Counted from the first letter of the stretch, positions 1 to 7,787 are shown. The stretch: DNA of 19,891 nt from Bacillota bacterium (GCA_012521805.1 JAAYLQ010000051.1:1-19891), one strand, 5' to 3'. Numbers and translations: made by a program. Notes: generated from the letters alone by a model not told the origin.

Positions 1-14
1 CACCGGATTTTTTC

Positions 15-23
15 TGGTATAAT
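15..23 (+). promoter_or_regulatory. Extended -10 promoter of ung
   Basis: A perfect TATAAT at 18-23 is preceded by TG at 15-16, giving the extended -10 pattern TGnTATAAT. The -35 region would fall at or beyond the window edge and cannot be judged. The distance to the ribosome binding site (43-49) suits a short leader of roughly 25 bases. Confidence 0.7.
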
Positions 24-42
24 AGTTTTATTGAGCTGATAT

Positions 43-49
43 AGGAGGT
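43..49 (+). promoter_or_regulatory. Ribosome binding site deciding the ung GTG start
   Basis: AGGAGGT lies 7 bases before GTG at 57. An overlapping ATG at 55 is in another frame and meets a stop after four codons, so the GTG is the real start. Confidence 0.8.
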
Positions 50-56
50 AATTAAT

Positions 57-740
57 GTGGTTAAGCTAGGTAATGATTGGGATGAACTGCTGAAGGATGA
101 GTTCCAAAAGGATTACTATTTAAGACTGCGGCGCTTTCTCATTCATGAATACCGCAGCCGTACCATCTACCCGGATATGTACGATATTTTTAATGCGTTA
201 AAGCTAACCTCTTATGGCGACACTAAGGTTGTAATAATTGGACAAGATCCCTACCACGGTCCTAACCAGGCCCATGGCCTTGCCTTTTCAGTTAAGCCGG
301 AGGTCAGAATTCCTCCATCGCTGGTCAACATTTTTAAAGAACTGCAAAGCGATCTCAACTGCTTTATCCCGGATAACGGCTATCTAGTACCCTGGGCTGA
401 GCAGGGAGTGCTGCTCCTCAACGCAGTATTAACAGTGCGAGCCGGGCAGGCCCATTCCCACCGCGGCCGAGGCTGGGAAGTTTTTACTGATCGAGTAATC
501 GAGCTGCTGAATCAAAAAGATACCCCAGTGGTATTTCTCCTCTGGGGCAACAATGCGAAAAGTAAAGCTGGTGCCATTACTAATCCAAACCACTTGGTGC
601 TGACTGCCGCCCATCCCAGTCCCCTCTCGGCAGCCAGGGGCTTCTTTGGCTGTAGGCACTTTTCCCGGACCAATCATTTCCTTCAGTCCCACGGATTGGA
701 ACCGATCGACTGGCAGATTCCACTTATGCGGTCTGTTTAG
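57..740 (+). CDS. ung: Uracil-DNA glycosylase, family 1
   Basis: Cytoplasmic base-excision-repair enzyme that hydrolyses the N-glycosidic bond of uracil in DNA. The 227-residue protein has the usual family length and all the signatures: the water-activating loop GQDPYHG at residues 62-68 with catalytic Asp64, the uracil-specificity stretch LLNAVLTV with Asn122, and the HPSPLSA loop with His186. The start is GTG at 57, chosen by the AGGAGGT 7 bases upstream. The gene has its own extended -10 promoter, so it probably begins a transcript. Its last 17 bases overlap the 3' end of the convergent kinase-like gene. Nothing is missing from the active site. The family call is near certain. Confidence 0.97.
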   Translation: MVKLGNDWDELLKDEFQKDYYLRLRRFLIHEYRSRTIYPDMYDIFNALKLTSYGDTKVVIIGQDPYHGPNQAHGLAFSVKPEVRIPPSLVNIFKELQSDLNCFIPDNGYLVPWAEQGVLLLNAVLTVRAGQAHSHRGRGWEVFTDRVIELLNQKDTPVVFLLWGNNAKSKAGAITNPNHLVLTAAHPSPLSAARGFFGCRHFSRTNHFLQSHGLEPIDWQIPLMRSV

Positions 741-1566
741 CTTTCACAGGCATAACAAAACGGTAGATGAACGCTTTTCCGGTTTTTACAACTGTCAGCT
801 TGCCGCCAACTTCGGAAGCAATCTGGCGGCAGATCGGCAGTTTATAAGCACCGCAGTTTGGGTGCTCACCCTGCCCCTTCTGCTCTGGCTTTTTAAATTT
901 CGTATTATTGTGCTCAACTTCTAAGACCAGCTGCTGATCATCTGCATAATAGCGCAGCCATACTTTTGGATTAGCAATTTTCCCTGCTGCCTGAAAAGCA
1001 TCGTCAACCAGGTTCGCCATCAGCCTGGCTATCAGCCGTTTCACATCTTCATCTGTTGGCGGTTCTGCATCCTGCTCAACAATGAATTGAATCTGATGCT
1101 GTTTTGCCTGTTCCTGCTTCTGCTGGACTATCTTTTCCCAGGGATCATCCGGGAACACGCAGGAATGGTAATCACACTTATCAAATTGATCCGCTGCCAT
1201 AAACTCGAGGTAATTCTGGGCGCGTTCGTATTGGCCAACCTGGAGATATGCAGTCACTACCGAAATGGCGTTGAGAATATCGTTGCGCTGTTCACGCATT
1301 AAAACCTGCATTTTTTTCGCGTATTCTGCCTGTGCCCGCAAAACTTCCTGCTTCATCTTCTGTTCTTCCCGCACCTGCCCGAGAATTCGCAGGGCCCAGA
1401 GAAAGAAGATCATCAAACAGACAGCTAGGCCGTGGATCACTGCAGCAACTATACTGCTGAAGTCCCGTGCTGTAATAAGAAACAGATTCAAACCAGCATA
1501 TAAGATCACTACTATTGATAGCGCACAAATAATTATGAAAAACTTCGAACAAAACGTCCTGTTCAC
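724..1566 (-). CDS. Atypical two-TM sensor-kinase-like GHKL protein lacking the phospho-acceptor His
   Basis: 280-residue membrane protein. Two hydrophobic segments (about residues 9-33 and 38-60) precede a charged, probably coiled-coil linker (63-93). Next comes a Spo0B/CitA/AgrC-type dimerization helix (about 90-122) and a GHKL-like ATPase region (about 165-275). The helix reads RNDILN at 94-99 where sensors of this class have R-H-D-x-x-N, so the phosphorylated His is Asn95. The ATP-binding boxes are also worn: NLVDDAFQAA (185-194) has Asp at the second N-box Asn, the DxGxG motif is replaced by EHNN (218-221), and only a remnant of the second glycine box remains (231-250, then GG 254-255). 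The start is GTG, with AAAGGGG (1576-1582) 9 bases upstream; an in-frame stop at 1621-1623 excludes longer forms. No response regulator is adjacent. It may be a pseudokinase or ligand-sensing partner; autophosphorylation on His is unlikely. Membrane topology and fold are fairly sure, the role unknown. Confidence 0.7.
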   Translation of the reverse strand: MNRTFCSKFFIIICALSIVVILYAGLNLFLITARDFSSIVAAVIHGLAVCLMIFFLWALRILGQVREEQKMKQEVLRAQAEYAKKMQVLMREQRNDILNAISVVTAYLQVGQYERAQNYLEFMAADQFDKCDYHSCVFPDDPWEKIVQQKQEQAKQHQIQFIVEQDAEPPTDEDVKRLIARLMANLVDDAFQAAGKIANPKVWLRYYADDQQLVLEVEHNNTKFKKPEQKGQGEHPNCGAYKLPICRQIASEVGGKLTVVKTGKAFIYRFVMPVKAKQTA

Positions 1567-1673
1567 AGTGGTGTACCCCTTTAAGAATAATTTCCCCCAA
1601 CCCCACTTTAAGCAGGATATTTATGCCATTGATGCGAATGGGACAGTTATTACTAAAATAAGGAGCGATTATT

Positions 1674-2492
1674 ATGTGGCCAAAAAACGCATCGACTTCT
1701 CACATCATCATCTTTCTAGCTGTAACAATGCTCACAAGCTGGGGATTAGCTTATGCTGTCGCAAAATCCCCTAACCCAATTGCCATCTCCGGAATGGTAT
1801 TAGTTATTCCCACCATTGCAGCGATTGCCCTCAATATTATCCATCATAAGGGCATTATGAATGTTTATCCCCCGGTAGTGACCGGTACTACAGCTAAATC
1901 CCTAATCTTCGCTGTTCTTTATCCCCTTGCTTTTGTTGCAGTAAGCGCAGCTGTCGCCTTAATCGGCAGAATGGCAGAGTTTAACAGGGGTAATCTGCCG
2001 CTTGGATCTGATTATCTGCTCCATCTTGTCGGTATTATGTTATTTATGGTAATTGCCTTTGGCGAAGAATACGGCTGGCGCGGCTTTCTCTTACCGGCTT
2101 TAGCAGCACGCTTTGGTCAGCTCAAAGCAGCCCTTTTGGTTGGGCTGATCTGGGCCGCCTATCATCTGCCGGGAACCTATTTTGCGGCTTCAGCCTTCGA
2201 GGCTGTCAACCCCTGGGTGTTCAGCCTAACCCAAAGCTTACTCCTGCTGGTTCGCGCCTTTCCCTTGGCTTACTGCTACTTTCAAACCGAAAGCAGCATT
2301 ATTAGTGTAATCTTGCTCCGTTCTGTCTGGGATATTGCCCACAATTTAGTATTTGGCGGAACAGCCAGCGAAGCTAGGACCATCTTAGCCGGGAATTACT
2401 TGTTCTTTAACACTATACCTATTGAATTGGTCTTAAGTGCAGCCGCCGCTGTTTGGTTTGGCTGGAAGCTGAACCAACAATCAACTCAATAA
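1674..2492 (+). CDS. CPBP family intramembrane glutamic endopeptidase (Abi/CAAX protease-like)
   Basis: 272-residue polytopic membrane protein with about seven hydrophobic segments. The three CPBP (PF02517) motifs are present in order: EEYGWR (Glu131, Glu132, Arg136), WAAYH (Trp160-His164) and DIAHN (His223, Asn224), so the catalytic site looks intact. The family includes prenyl-CAAX-type proteases, bacteriocin self-immunity proteins and peptide-pheromone regulators such as S. aureus MroQ; the substrate here cannot be deduced. ATG at 1674 follows AAGGAG (1660-1665) by 8 bases. The gene is divergent from the GHKL-like gene across about 107 bases and is followed by a bidirectional terminator, so it is probably monocistronic. 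Confidence 0.88.
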   Translation: MWPKNASTSHIIIFLAVTMLTSWGLAYAVAKSPNPIAISGMVLVIPTIAAIALNIIHHKGIMNVYPPVVTGTTAKSLIFAVLYPLAFVAVSAAVALIGRMAEFNRGNLPLGSDYLLHLVGIMLFMVIAFGEEYGWRGFLLPALAARFGQLKAALLVGLIWAAYHLPGTYFAASAFEAVNPWVFSLTQSLLLLVRAFPLAYCYFQTESSIISVILLRSVWDIAHNLVFGGTASEARTILAGNYLFFNTIPIELVLSAAAAVWFGWKLNQQSTQ

Positions 2493-2502
2493 TTCATGAT
2501 AA

Positions 2503-2537
2503 AAGCCTGATTCTTAGGGAACCAGGCTTCAATTTTT
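2503..2537. terminator. Bidirectional rho-independent terminator between CPBP gene and sugar kinase gene
   Basis: AAGCCTG (2503-2509) pairs with CAGGCTT (2523-2529), and TTC/GAA extends the stem after one mismatch. TTTTT follows at 2533-2537 on the plus strand, and AAAA at 2501-2504 supplies a T-run for the minus strand. It follows the CPBP stop directly and overlaps the stop codon of the minus-strand kinase gene. Confidence 0.8.
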
Positions 2538-3561
2538 ACCGTTGAACCCGTCCTGATGCGTCGCCCCCAGCTAACCTCTCTACCTCATCTACCGTTACCA
2601 GGTTATAGTCGCCGTGAATTGTGTGTTTCAAGGCGGAAGCGGCAACAGCAAACTCTAACGCTTCCCCCACCGGCTTACCGGTAACTAATCCGTAGATCAA
2701 ACCTGCGGCAAATGAATCTCCGCCACCAACACGATCAACAATGTGCAGTTTATAGACTTTGGAGCGGTAGAATTCATTACCGTCGTAGATCATAGCTGAC
2801 CAGCCGTTATCTGAGGCTGAATAGCTTTCGCGCAGTGTCGATCCTACGTATTTAAATCCAAACTTATCTTTCATTTGTTTGAAGATGTCTTTGTATCCTT
2901 CAAGGTCCAGTTCACCTTTGGTGACATCACTTTTACCAGGTTTAAATCCTAAGGTGATTTCAGCGTCCTCTTCGTTGCCGATACAGACATCAACATACTG
3001 CATCAAATGGGTCATAATGCGGCGTGCTTTTTCAGGAGACCACAGCTTTTTCCGGTAGTTTAAATCAACACTAACCGTTACTCCATGTTTCTTTGCCGCC
3101 TGGAGGGCAGCTTCGGTTAGTTCAGCAGCTTTGTCGCTGATGGCTGGAGTAATTCCAGTCCAGTGGAACCAGTCAGCCCCCGCAAAAATTGCGTCAAAAT
3201 CGAAATCGGCAATGTCTGCCTCGGCGATTGCTGAGTTGGCTCGATCATAAATTACCTGGGACGGCCTTACCGACGCACCGGTTTCAGCATAATAGATCCC
3301 GACGCGATCGCCACCTCGAGCAATATAGTCCGTTTTGACACCATAGCGCCGCAGACTGTTGACCGCAGCCTGGCCAATATGGTGCTCGGGGAGTTTAGTT
3401 ACATAATAAGAGTCGAGTCCATAGTTTGCTAAAGATACTGCTACGTTAGCTTCGCCTCCACCAAACACCGCTTTAAAAGAGTCGGTCTGCACAAAGCGCA
3501 GGTAGTTAGGTGGAGATAACCTCAGCATGAGTTCTCCCATGGTAACAACTTTTTTTGCCAT
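2536..3561 (-). CDS. kdgK: PfkB-family sugar kinase, probable 2-dehydro-3-deoxygluconokinase
   Basis: Likely phosphorylates 2-keto-3-deoxygluconate to KDPG in uronate/pectin catabolism, in the cytoplasm. The 341-residue protein has a full ribokinase/PfkB fold: the N-terminal GGGEANVA at 34-41, the VDLNYR strand at 165-170, NEED at 196-199, and the PfkB signature VDRVGGGDSFAAG at 275-287 with catalytic base Asp282. ATG at 3561 follows AGGAGG (3571-3576) by 9 bases. The gene has its own near-consensus promoter at 3639-3667 and ends at a bidirectional terminator, so it can be expressed alone. No KDPG aldolase or uronate isomerase is in the window, so the substrate rests on family resemblance; another PfkB sugar kinase specificity is possible. 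Confidence 0.8.
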   Translation of the reverse strand: MAKKVVTMGELMLRLSPPNYLRFVQTDSFKAVFGGGEANVAVSLANYGLDSYYVTKLPEHHIGQAAVNSLRRYGVKTDYIARGGDRVGIYYAETGASVRPSQVIYDRANSAIAEADIADFDFDAIFAGADWFHWTGITPAISDKAAELTEAALQAAKKHGVTVSVDLNYRKKLWSPEKARRIMTHLMQYVDVCIGNEEDAEITLGFKPGKSDVTKGELDLEGYKDIFKQMKDKFGFKYVGSTLRESYSASDNGWSAMIYDGNEFYRSKVYKLHIVDRVGGGDSFAAGLIYGLVTGKPVGEALEFAVAASALKHTIHGDYNLVTVDEVERLAGGDASGRVQR

Positions 3562-3638
3562 TTAAACTAGCCTCCTGCCAGAAAAAAATCAGTAAAAGAC
3601 AACCAATAATTCGGCATCGAACAAAAAAATCCTGCCAA

Positions 3639-3667
3639 ATATTAGATTTGACACTAAATTTCGTCAA
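3639..3667 (-). promoter_or_regulatory. Sigma-A-type promoter of the sugar kinase gene
   Basis: Read on the minus strand, TTGACG (3662-3667) is followed after exactly 17 bases by TAATAT (3639-3644), close to the TTGACA/TATAAT consensus. The -35 box overlaps the aconitase stop codon (3664-3666). Transcription would begin near 3632, giving a leader of about 70 bases. The arms TTGAC and GTCAA within it form a candidate operator. Confidence 0.75.
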
Positions 3668-5637
3668 TCATTCTGCCGCTGTTTAATCCAGTTAATCTTG
3701 CCGCCCATCAGTATTACCGCTAGTTCTTTTTCAGTCAGTTCACAGTTCATGCGGTATTCGCAAGCTTGGGTCAAATTGCGCACGATTACTTCGTCTCCCG
3801 CCTGCAGCTGCTCCCTGATATTCGGGATTTCCAGCTGATCCGATTCCTGCAATCCATCATAATCGGATTCACTGACGAAAGTCAACGGGATAATTCCCGA
3901 GTTGATTAAGTTGGCCCGGTGTATTCTCGCGAAACTCTTGGCCAGCACCGCTTTAACCCCCAGGTATAGTGGAGCTAAGGCTGCATGCTCCCGGCTGGAT
4001 CCCTGACCATAGTTTTCCCCGGCGACAATAATTCCTCCCTTGTTTGCCGCTGCCCGCTTGGGAAACTCAGGGTCGCAGGGTGTTAAGCAGTATTCCGCCA
4101 GGTAGGGAATATTGGAACGGTACGGCAGCAGTTTCGCATTAGAAGGCATAATGTGATCTGTAGTAATATGATCACCAAGTTTGATTAAAACCATTCCTGC
4201 TGCTTTCTCACCCAGCGGTACATTTTGCGGAAATGGCTTAATATTGGGTCCCCGGACCAGTTCCACTGTTTCCCCTTCCTCAGCTGGAGGGATGATCATG
4301 TTATCGTTAACCAAGAACTGTTCCGGCATTGGGATATCCAGTTCCAGATCTAAAGTACGGGGATCGGTTAATACCCCAGCAACTGCACTAGCTGCAGCAG
4401 TTTCCGGACTGACTAAATAAACACTTGCCGACATGGTTCCACAGCGTCCCTGGAAATTGCGGTTAAAGGTGCGCAGGGAAATCCCATTTGTTGGCGGTGC
4501 CTGACCCATCCCAATGCAGGGACCGCAGGCAGATTCCAGAATTCTAGCGCCAGCGGCAATCAGATCAGCTAAAGCTCCATTGGCAGCCAGCATTGATAGA
4601 ACCTGACGGGAGCCGGGAGAAATGACCAAGCTGACATCAGGATGGACAGTTCTACCTTTAAGAATTGCCGCGACCCGCATTAAGTCCTGGTAAGAACTGT
4701 TGGTGCAGCTGCCGATGGCAACTTGATCAATCTTGATCGGACCAATTTCACTGATCTTTGCTACATTATCCGGACTGTGGGGCTTAGCTGCCAGGGGTTC
4801 AATCTGGGACAGATCAATCTCAATAACCTGATCATATTCCGCATCAGGATCTGCTGCTAACTCTACCCAATCTGCTTCCCGCTGCTGTGCCCGGAGAAAC
4901 TCTCGGGTCACCTCGTCACTTGGGAAAATGGAAGTAGTTGCCCCTAACTCAGCACCCATATTGGTAATGGTTGCCCGCTCCGGCACGCTGAGGTAAGGGA
5001 GGGCATCGCCGGTATACTCAAAGATTTTGCCTACCCCGCCTTTAACAGTCAAGCGGCGCAGCACTTCAAGGATAATATCCTTAGCGGTCACAAAAGGTGC
5101 CAGTCTGCCGGTCAGGCGGATGTTGACAATTTCCGGCATGGTGAGATAATACGGCTCGCCTGCCATCGCAGCAGCCACGTCTAGACCGCCAGCACCAATT
5201 GCCAGCATCCCGATCCCGCCATTGGTCGGGGTGTGGCTGTCGGAACCGAGCAGTGTCTGCCCCGGAACACCAAACCGCTCTAGATGTACTTGATGGCAGA
5301 TACCATTGCCTGGACGGGAGAAATAAATCCCGTATTTTCTAGCTGCCGATTGGATGAAAAGATGGTCATCGGCATTTTCAAAACCTTCCTGAAGCATGTT
5401 GTGGTCGATATAAGCTGCAGACAGCTTTGTTTTCACCCGCTTGATCCCCATAGCTTCCAGCTGGAGGTAAGCCATAGTACCGGTGGAATCCTGGGTGAGC
5501 GTTTGATCGATGCGGATTCCAATCTCGGTACCCGGGATCAGTTCACCCTCAACCAAATGTGCTTTAATCAGTTTTTGTGCCAAATTTAAACCCATACTTT
5601 CAATCCCTTCCCAGAAGATTTGCTGTTTGGTTTTCAT
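3664..5637 (-). CDS. acnA: Aconitate hydratase (4Fe-4S)
   Basis: Interconverts citrate and isocitrate through cis-aconitate in the TCA cycle. The 657-residue length fits the shorter single-chain aconitase type common in Clostridia. Catalytic-domain landmarks are DHN at 78-80, GSDSHT at 131-136, and the iron-sulfur ligands Cys311 (GSCTNSS) and Cys371/Cys374 (SACGPCIGMG). NFQGRCG at 394-400 follows, and a C-terminal swivelling domain carries YGQGSSREHAAL near residue 550. The gene begins 47 bases after the pullulanase stop on the same strand and may be co-transcribed. ATG at 5637 lacks a strong ribosome binding site: the nearest AAGGA is over 20 bases upstream, and an out-of-frame ATG overlaps just upstream, so translation may be modest. 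Homoaconitase or isopropylmalate isomerase is less likely given the one-chain form. Confidence 0.9.
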   Translation of the reverse strand: MKTKQQIFWEGIESMGLNLAQKLIKAHLVEGELIPGTEIGIRIDQTLTQDSTGTMAYLQLEAMGIKRVKTKLSAAYIDHNMLQEGFENADDHLFIQSAARKYGIYFSRPGNGICHQVHLERFGVPGQTLLGSDSHTPTNGGIGMLAIGAGGLDVAAAMAGEPYYLTMPEIVNIRLTGRLAPFVTAKDIILEVLRRLTVKGGVGKIFEYTGDALPYLSVPERATITNMGAELGATTSIFPSDEVTREFLRAQQREADWVELAADPDAEYDQVIEIDLSQIEPLAAKPHSPDNVAKISEIGPIKIDQVAIGSCTNSSYQDLMRVAAILKGRTVHPDVSLVISPGSRQVLSMLAANGALADLIAAGARILESACGPCIGMGQAPPTNGISLRTFNRNFQGRCGTMSASVYLVSPETAAASAVAGVLTDPRTLDLELDIPMPEQFLVNDNMIIPPAEEGETVELVRGPNIKPFPQNVPLGEKAAGMVLIKLGDHITTDHIMPSNAKLLPYRSNIPYLAEYCLTPCDPEFPKRAAANKGGIIVAGENYGQGSSREHAALAPLYLGVKAVLAKSFARIHRANLINSGIIPLTFVSESDYDGLQESDQLEIPNIREQLQAGDEVIVRNLTQACEYRMNCELTEKELAVILMGGKINWIKQRQND

Positions 5638-5684
5638 TTCATTTTTATCTGCGCAAATCCTTCATTATCGGGAAGTTCTAACAT

Positions 5685-7655
5685 CTAGTTAACAAATTGA
5701 CGCCAAAAACTAGCTCCATCCACTAAAATATAGGCAGCCAGAGCTGGGACAGTTACATAGCGAACCTTGATTGTCTCCAGCGGCATCATTCCCGCCTGCT
5801 CCTTATTGACCACCACTACCCAATCTTCCCCCGGCAGAGCTACTGTTTTTGGTACCTCATTGGCATTAAAAATCACTGCGATCTGGTCCCAGGGTTCACT
5901 GTCTGCACCGGTAATTAGATAACCGACCATATGCCCGGCCGGCATCGATAAAAACCGCAGTTTTGAGCGGACCTCGTCCGCTGTCCGCATCCGGAATCCA
6001 GGATGGTGTTTCCGCAGCTGAATCAAACCCTGCACATAGCGGAACACCTGAAAATAACGGGCTTTGCGGGACCAATCAATCTTGTTGACTTCATCCCCTT
6101 CATTGTAGCTGTTGTGGTGGCCGTTTTTCGTGCGCAGAAACTCGGAACCGGAATGGAGAAAGGGAATTCCCTGGGAAGTAAGGACGATTGCTAAAGCCAT
6201 TTTATGCCTGGCAATTAGCTGTTCCACGCTGTCACCTGGGTTGGTCTGCTGCAGTTTGTCCCAGAGGGTAAGATTATCATGGGCGGAGCAGTAATTGATC
6301 GCCTGGGCCGGTTCCCCAGCCCAGGCAAAGCGGGAGTAGAGCACTTGGGAATAATCCACCTGATCATGATCGGTGGCGGCAGCGATGCCGCATTTTATGC
6401 TTTCCTCCATGCCGGTGGCGCCGCCAACAAAGCCCGCTTGGTCAGCAAAAAACACATGGCCTTTAATGGCATCCCGGATATCGTCGTTGAACACTCCGGT
6501 ACCGGGCAGCTGCCGTACATTACCCTTAATTGCCTTGAGATAATCCGGCAGCGGTGAATGGCCGCCTACCCACCCCTCTCCAAACATGATAATTGAAGGA
6601 TCGATAGCGTTGAGGCGGCTTCGGATTTCGTTGATTGTAGGAATATCAAAAAGGCCCATTAAATCGAAGCGAAATCCATCAATTTTATATTCCTCGGCCC
6701 AGAAGCAGACTGAATCAATGATCATTTTTCTCACCATAAACCGCTCTGTTGCCAGTTCATTGCCGCATCCGGAGCCATTAGTAAAATTCCCGTGGGCATC
6801 CTGGCGGTAATAGTAGCCGGGAACCAGCTTGTTCAGGTGGGAGTTCTTACTTAAATAGGTGTGGTTGTACACCACATCCATAATTACTCGAAAACCATGT
6901 TCTTTCAGGGCCATAATCATTTTTTTAAATTCCCGAATTCTTACTGCTCCATGGTAAGGATCAGTGGCGTATGAACCCTCGGGAACATTATAGTTTTGGG
7001 GATCATAGCCCCAATTATATTCCAATTGGTCCAGCTTGCTCTCATCAACAGTATAAAAATCATAGCAGGGCATCAGCTGAATGTGGGTTACCCCCAGCTC
7101 TTTTAAGTGGCTCAACCCTGTAGCTAATTTCTGGGGGCTGTACGTTTCAATTTCAGCTAAACCCAGATATTTGCCCCTGTTCACTACCCCTGAAGTCTGG
7201 TCAATAGTAAAATCGCGAATATGAAGTTCATAAATTATCGCATCAGTAAAATGGGCCAGGGGTGCTGTTTTAACCTCGCTCCAGCCGTCGGGGTTGGTCC
7301 GCTCCAGATCCACAACCATCCCCCGCATGCCGTTTACTCCGCAGGCTTTGGCGTAAGGATCGACTACTTCCCCACAACCATCGGGGGTAGTAACTTGATA
7401 GGTGTAGTACACACCATGGAGGTCTCCCTGAAGTTCAGCAATCCAGGTTCCCTTTTCGCTTTTCTGCATCGGGTGGTGCTCGCCATATGAATCATTGCCA
7501 GTGGGATAAGTAACTAAAACTACTTTCTCAGCAGTGGGCGCCCACACCCGAAAGCGGCTTTTGGTTGGATGATAGGTTACTCCCAAATCACCGCCGCTGT
7601 AGTGATAGCGCTCAGCAAACTCAACACTTGTATATTTTGACTGCAGCTCCTGCAT
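5685..7655 (-). CDS. pulA: Type I pullulanase (GH13 debranching enzyme)
   Basis: Hydrolyses alpha-1,6 branch linkages of pullulan, starch or glycogen. There is no signal peptide, so it is probably cytoplasmic, acting on imported or stored glucans. About 656 residues: a CBM48-like beta-sandwich (roughly 20-105) precedes the GH13 barrel. The pullulanase signature YNWGYDP is at about 214-220 and DVVYNHT at 261-267. GFRFDLMG holds nucleophile Asp near 332, GEGW holds acid/base Glu near 361, and AHDNLTLWD follows near 470. The start is either ATG at 7655 or the adjacent TTG at 7658; AAGGGA lies 10 or 7 bases upstream respectively, and an in-frame stop just before them rules out anything longer. 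I chose the ATG. It lies upstream of the aconitase gene on the same strand. Confidence 0.94.
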   Translation of the reverse strand: MQELQSKYTSVEFAERYHYSGGDLGVTYHPTKSRFRVWAPTAEKVVLVTYPTGNDSYGEHHPMQKSEKGTWIAELQGDLHGVYYTYQVTTPDGCGEVVDPYAKACGVNGMRGMVVDLERTNPDGWSEVKTAPLAHFTDAIIYELHIRDFTIDQTSGVVNRGKYLGLAEIETYSPQKLATGLSHLKELGVTHIQLMPCYDFYTVDESKLDQLEYNWGYDPQNYNVPEGSYATDPYHGAVRIREFKKMIMALKEHGFRVIMDVVYNHTYLSKNSHLNKLVPGYYYRQDAHGNFTNGSGCGNELATERFMVRKMIIDSVCFWAEEYKIDGFRFDLMGLFDIPTINEIRSRLNAIDPSIIMFGEGWVGGHSPLPDYLKAIKGNVRQLPGTGVFNDDIRDAIKGHVFFADQAGFVGGATGMEESIKCGIAAATDHDQVDYSQVLYSRFAWAGEPAQAINYCSAHDNLTLWDKLQQTNPGDSVEQLIARHKMALAIVLTSQGIPFLHSGSEFLRTKNGHHNSYNEGDEVNKIDWSRKARYFQVFRYVQGLIQLRKHHPGFRMRTADEVRSKLRFLSMPAGHMVGYLITGADSEPWDQIAVIFNANEVPKTVALPGEDWVVVVNKEQAGMMPLETIKVRYVTVPALAAYILVDGASFWRQFVN

Positions 7656-7713
7656 CAAGCATCATTCCCTTGATATTCTCCGATTCCCCTTTAGTGTTCC
7701 TTAAAGTTGAGGA

Positions 7714-7766
7714 CAATAAAACACCATTTACCCGGTTCTAAGCTTGTTTACCAGGTAAATGGTGTT
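7714..7766 (-). terminator. Long hairpin terminator ending the galU-oxidoreductase operon
   Basis: A perfect 13-base inverted repeat (arms 7720-7732 and 7754-7766) encloses a 21-base loop, 21 bases past the oxidoreductase stop. On the minus strand the stem is followed by TTTTATT, as expected for rho-independent termination. The loop and right arm also form the palindrome TTTACCAGGTAAA (7747-7759), so the site might double as an operator for the downstream pullulanase gene. Confidence 0.7.
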
Positions 7767-7787
7767 ACATTTGGCTGAGATTGTAAC

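Noticed and set aside
1087..1302. Plus-strand open frame with a hydrophobic start, opposite the kinase-like gene
   Set aside because: It is an antisense shadow of a clear coding region, with no ribosome binding site or family motif.
1292..1606. Second minus-strand frame covering the start of the kinase-like gene, as a possible frameshifted N-terminus
   Set aside because: The main frame already has a start, a ribosome binding site and two TM segments; the other frame shows no continuous domain.
1629..1656. TTGATG ... TACTAA as the CPBP gene promoter
   Set aside because: The -10 box is weak and transcription would begin inside the ribosome binding site.
3648..3653. Perfect TTGACA on the plus strand
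   Set aside because: It points into the antisense strand of aconitase with no -10 box or gene downstream; it is the mirror of the sugar kinase promoter repeat.
6279..6557. Plus-strand open frames within pulA and lacZ
   Set aside because: They are antisense shadows of well-supported GH13 and GH2 genes and lack ribosome binding sites and recognisable motifs.
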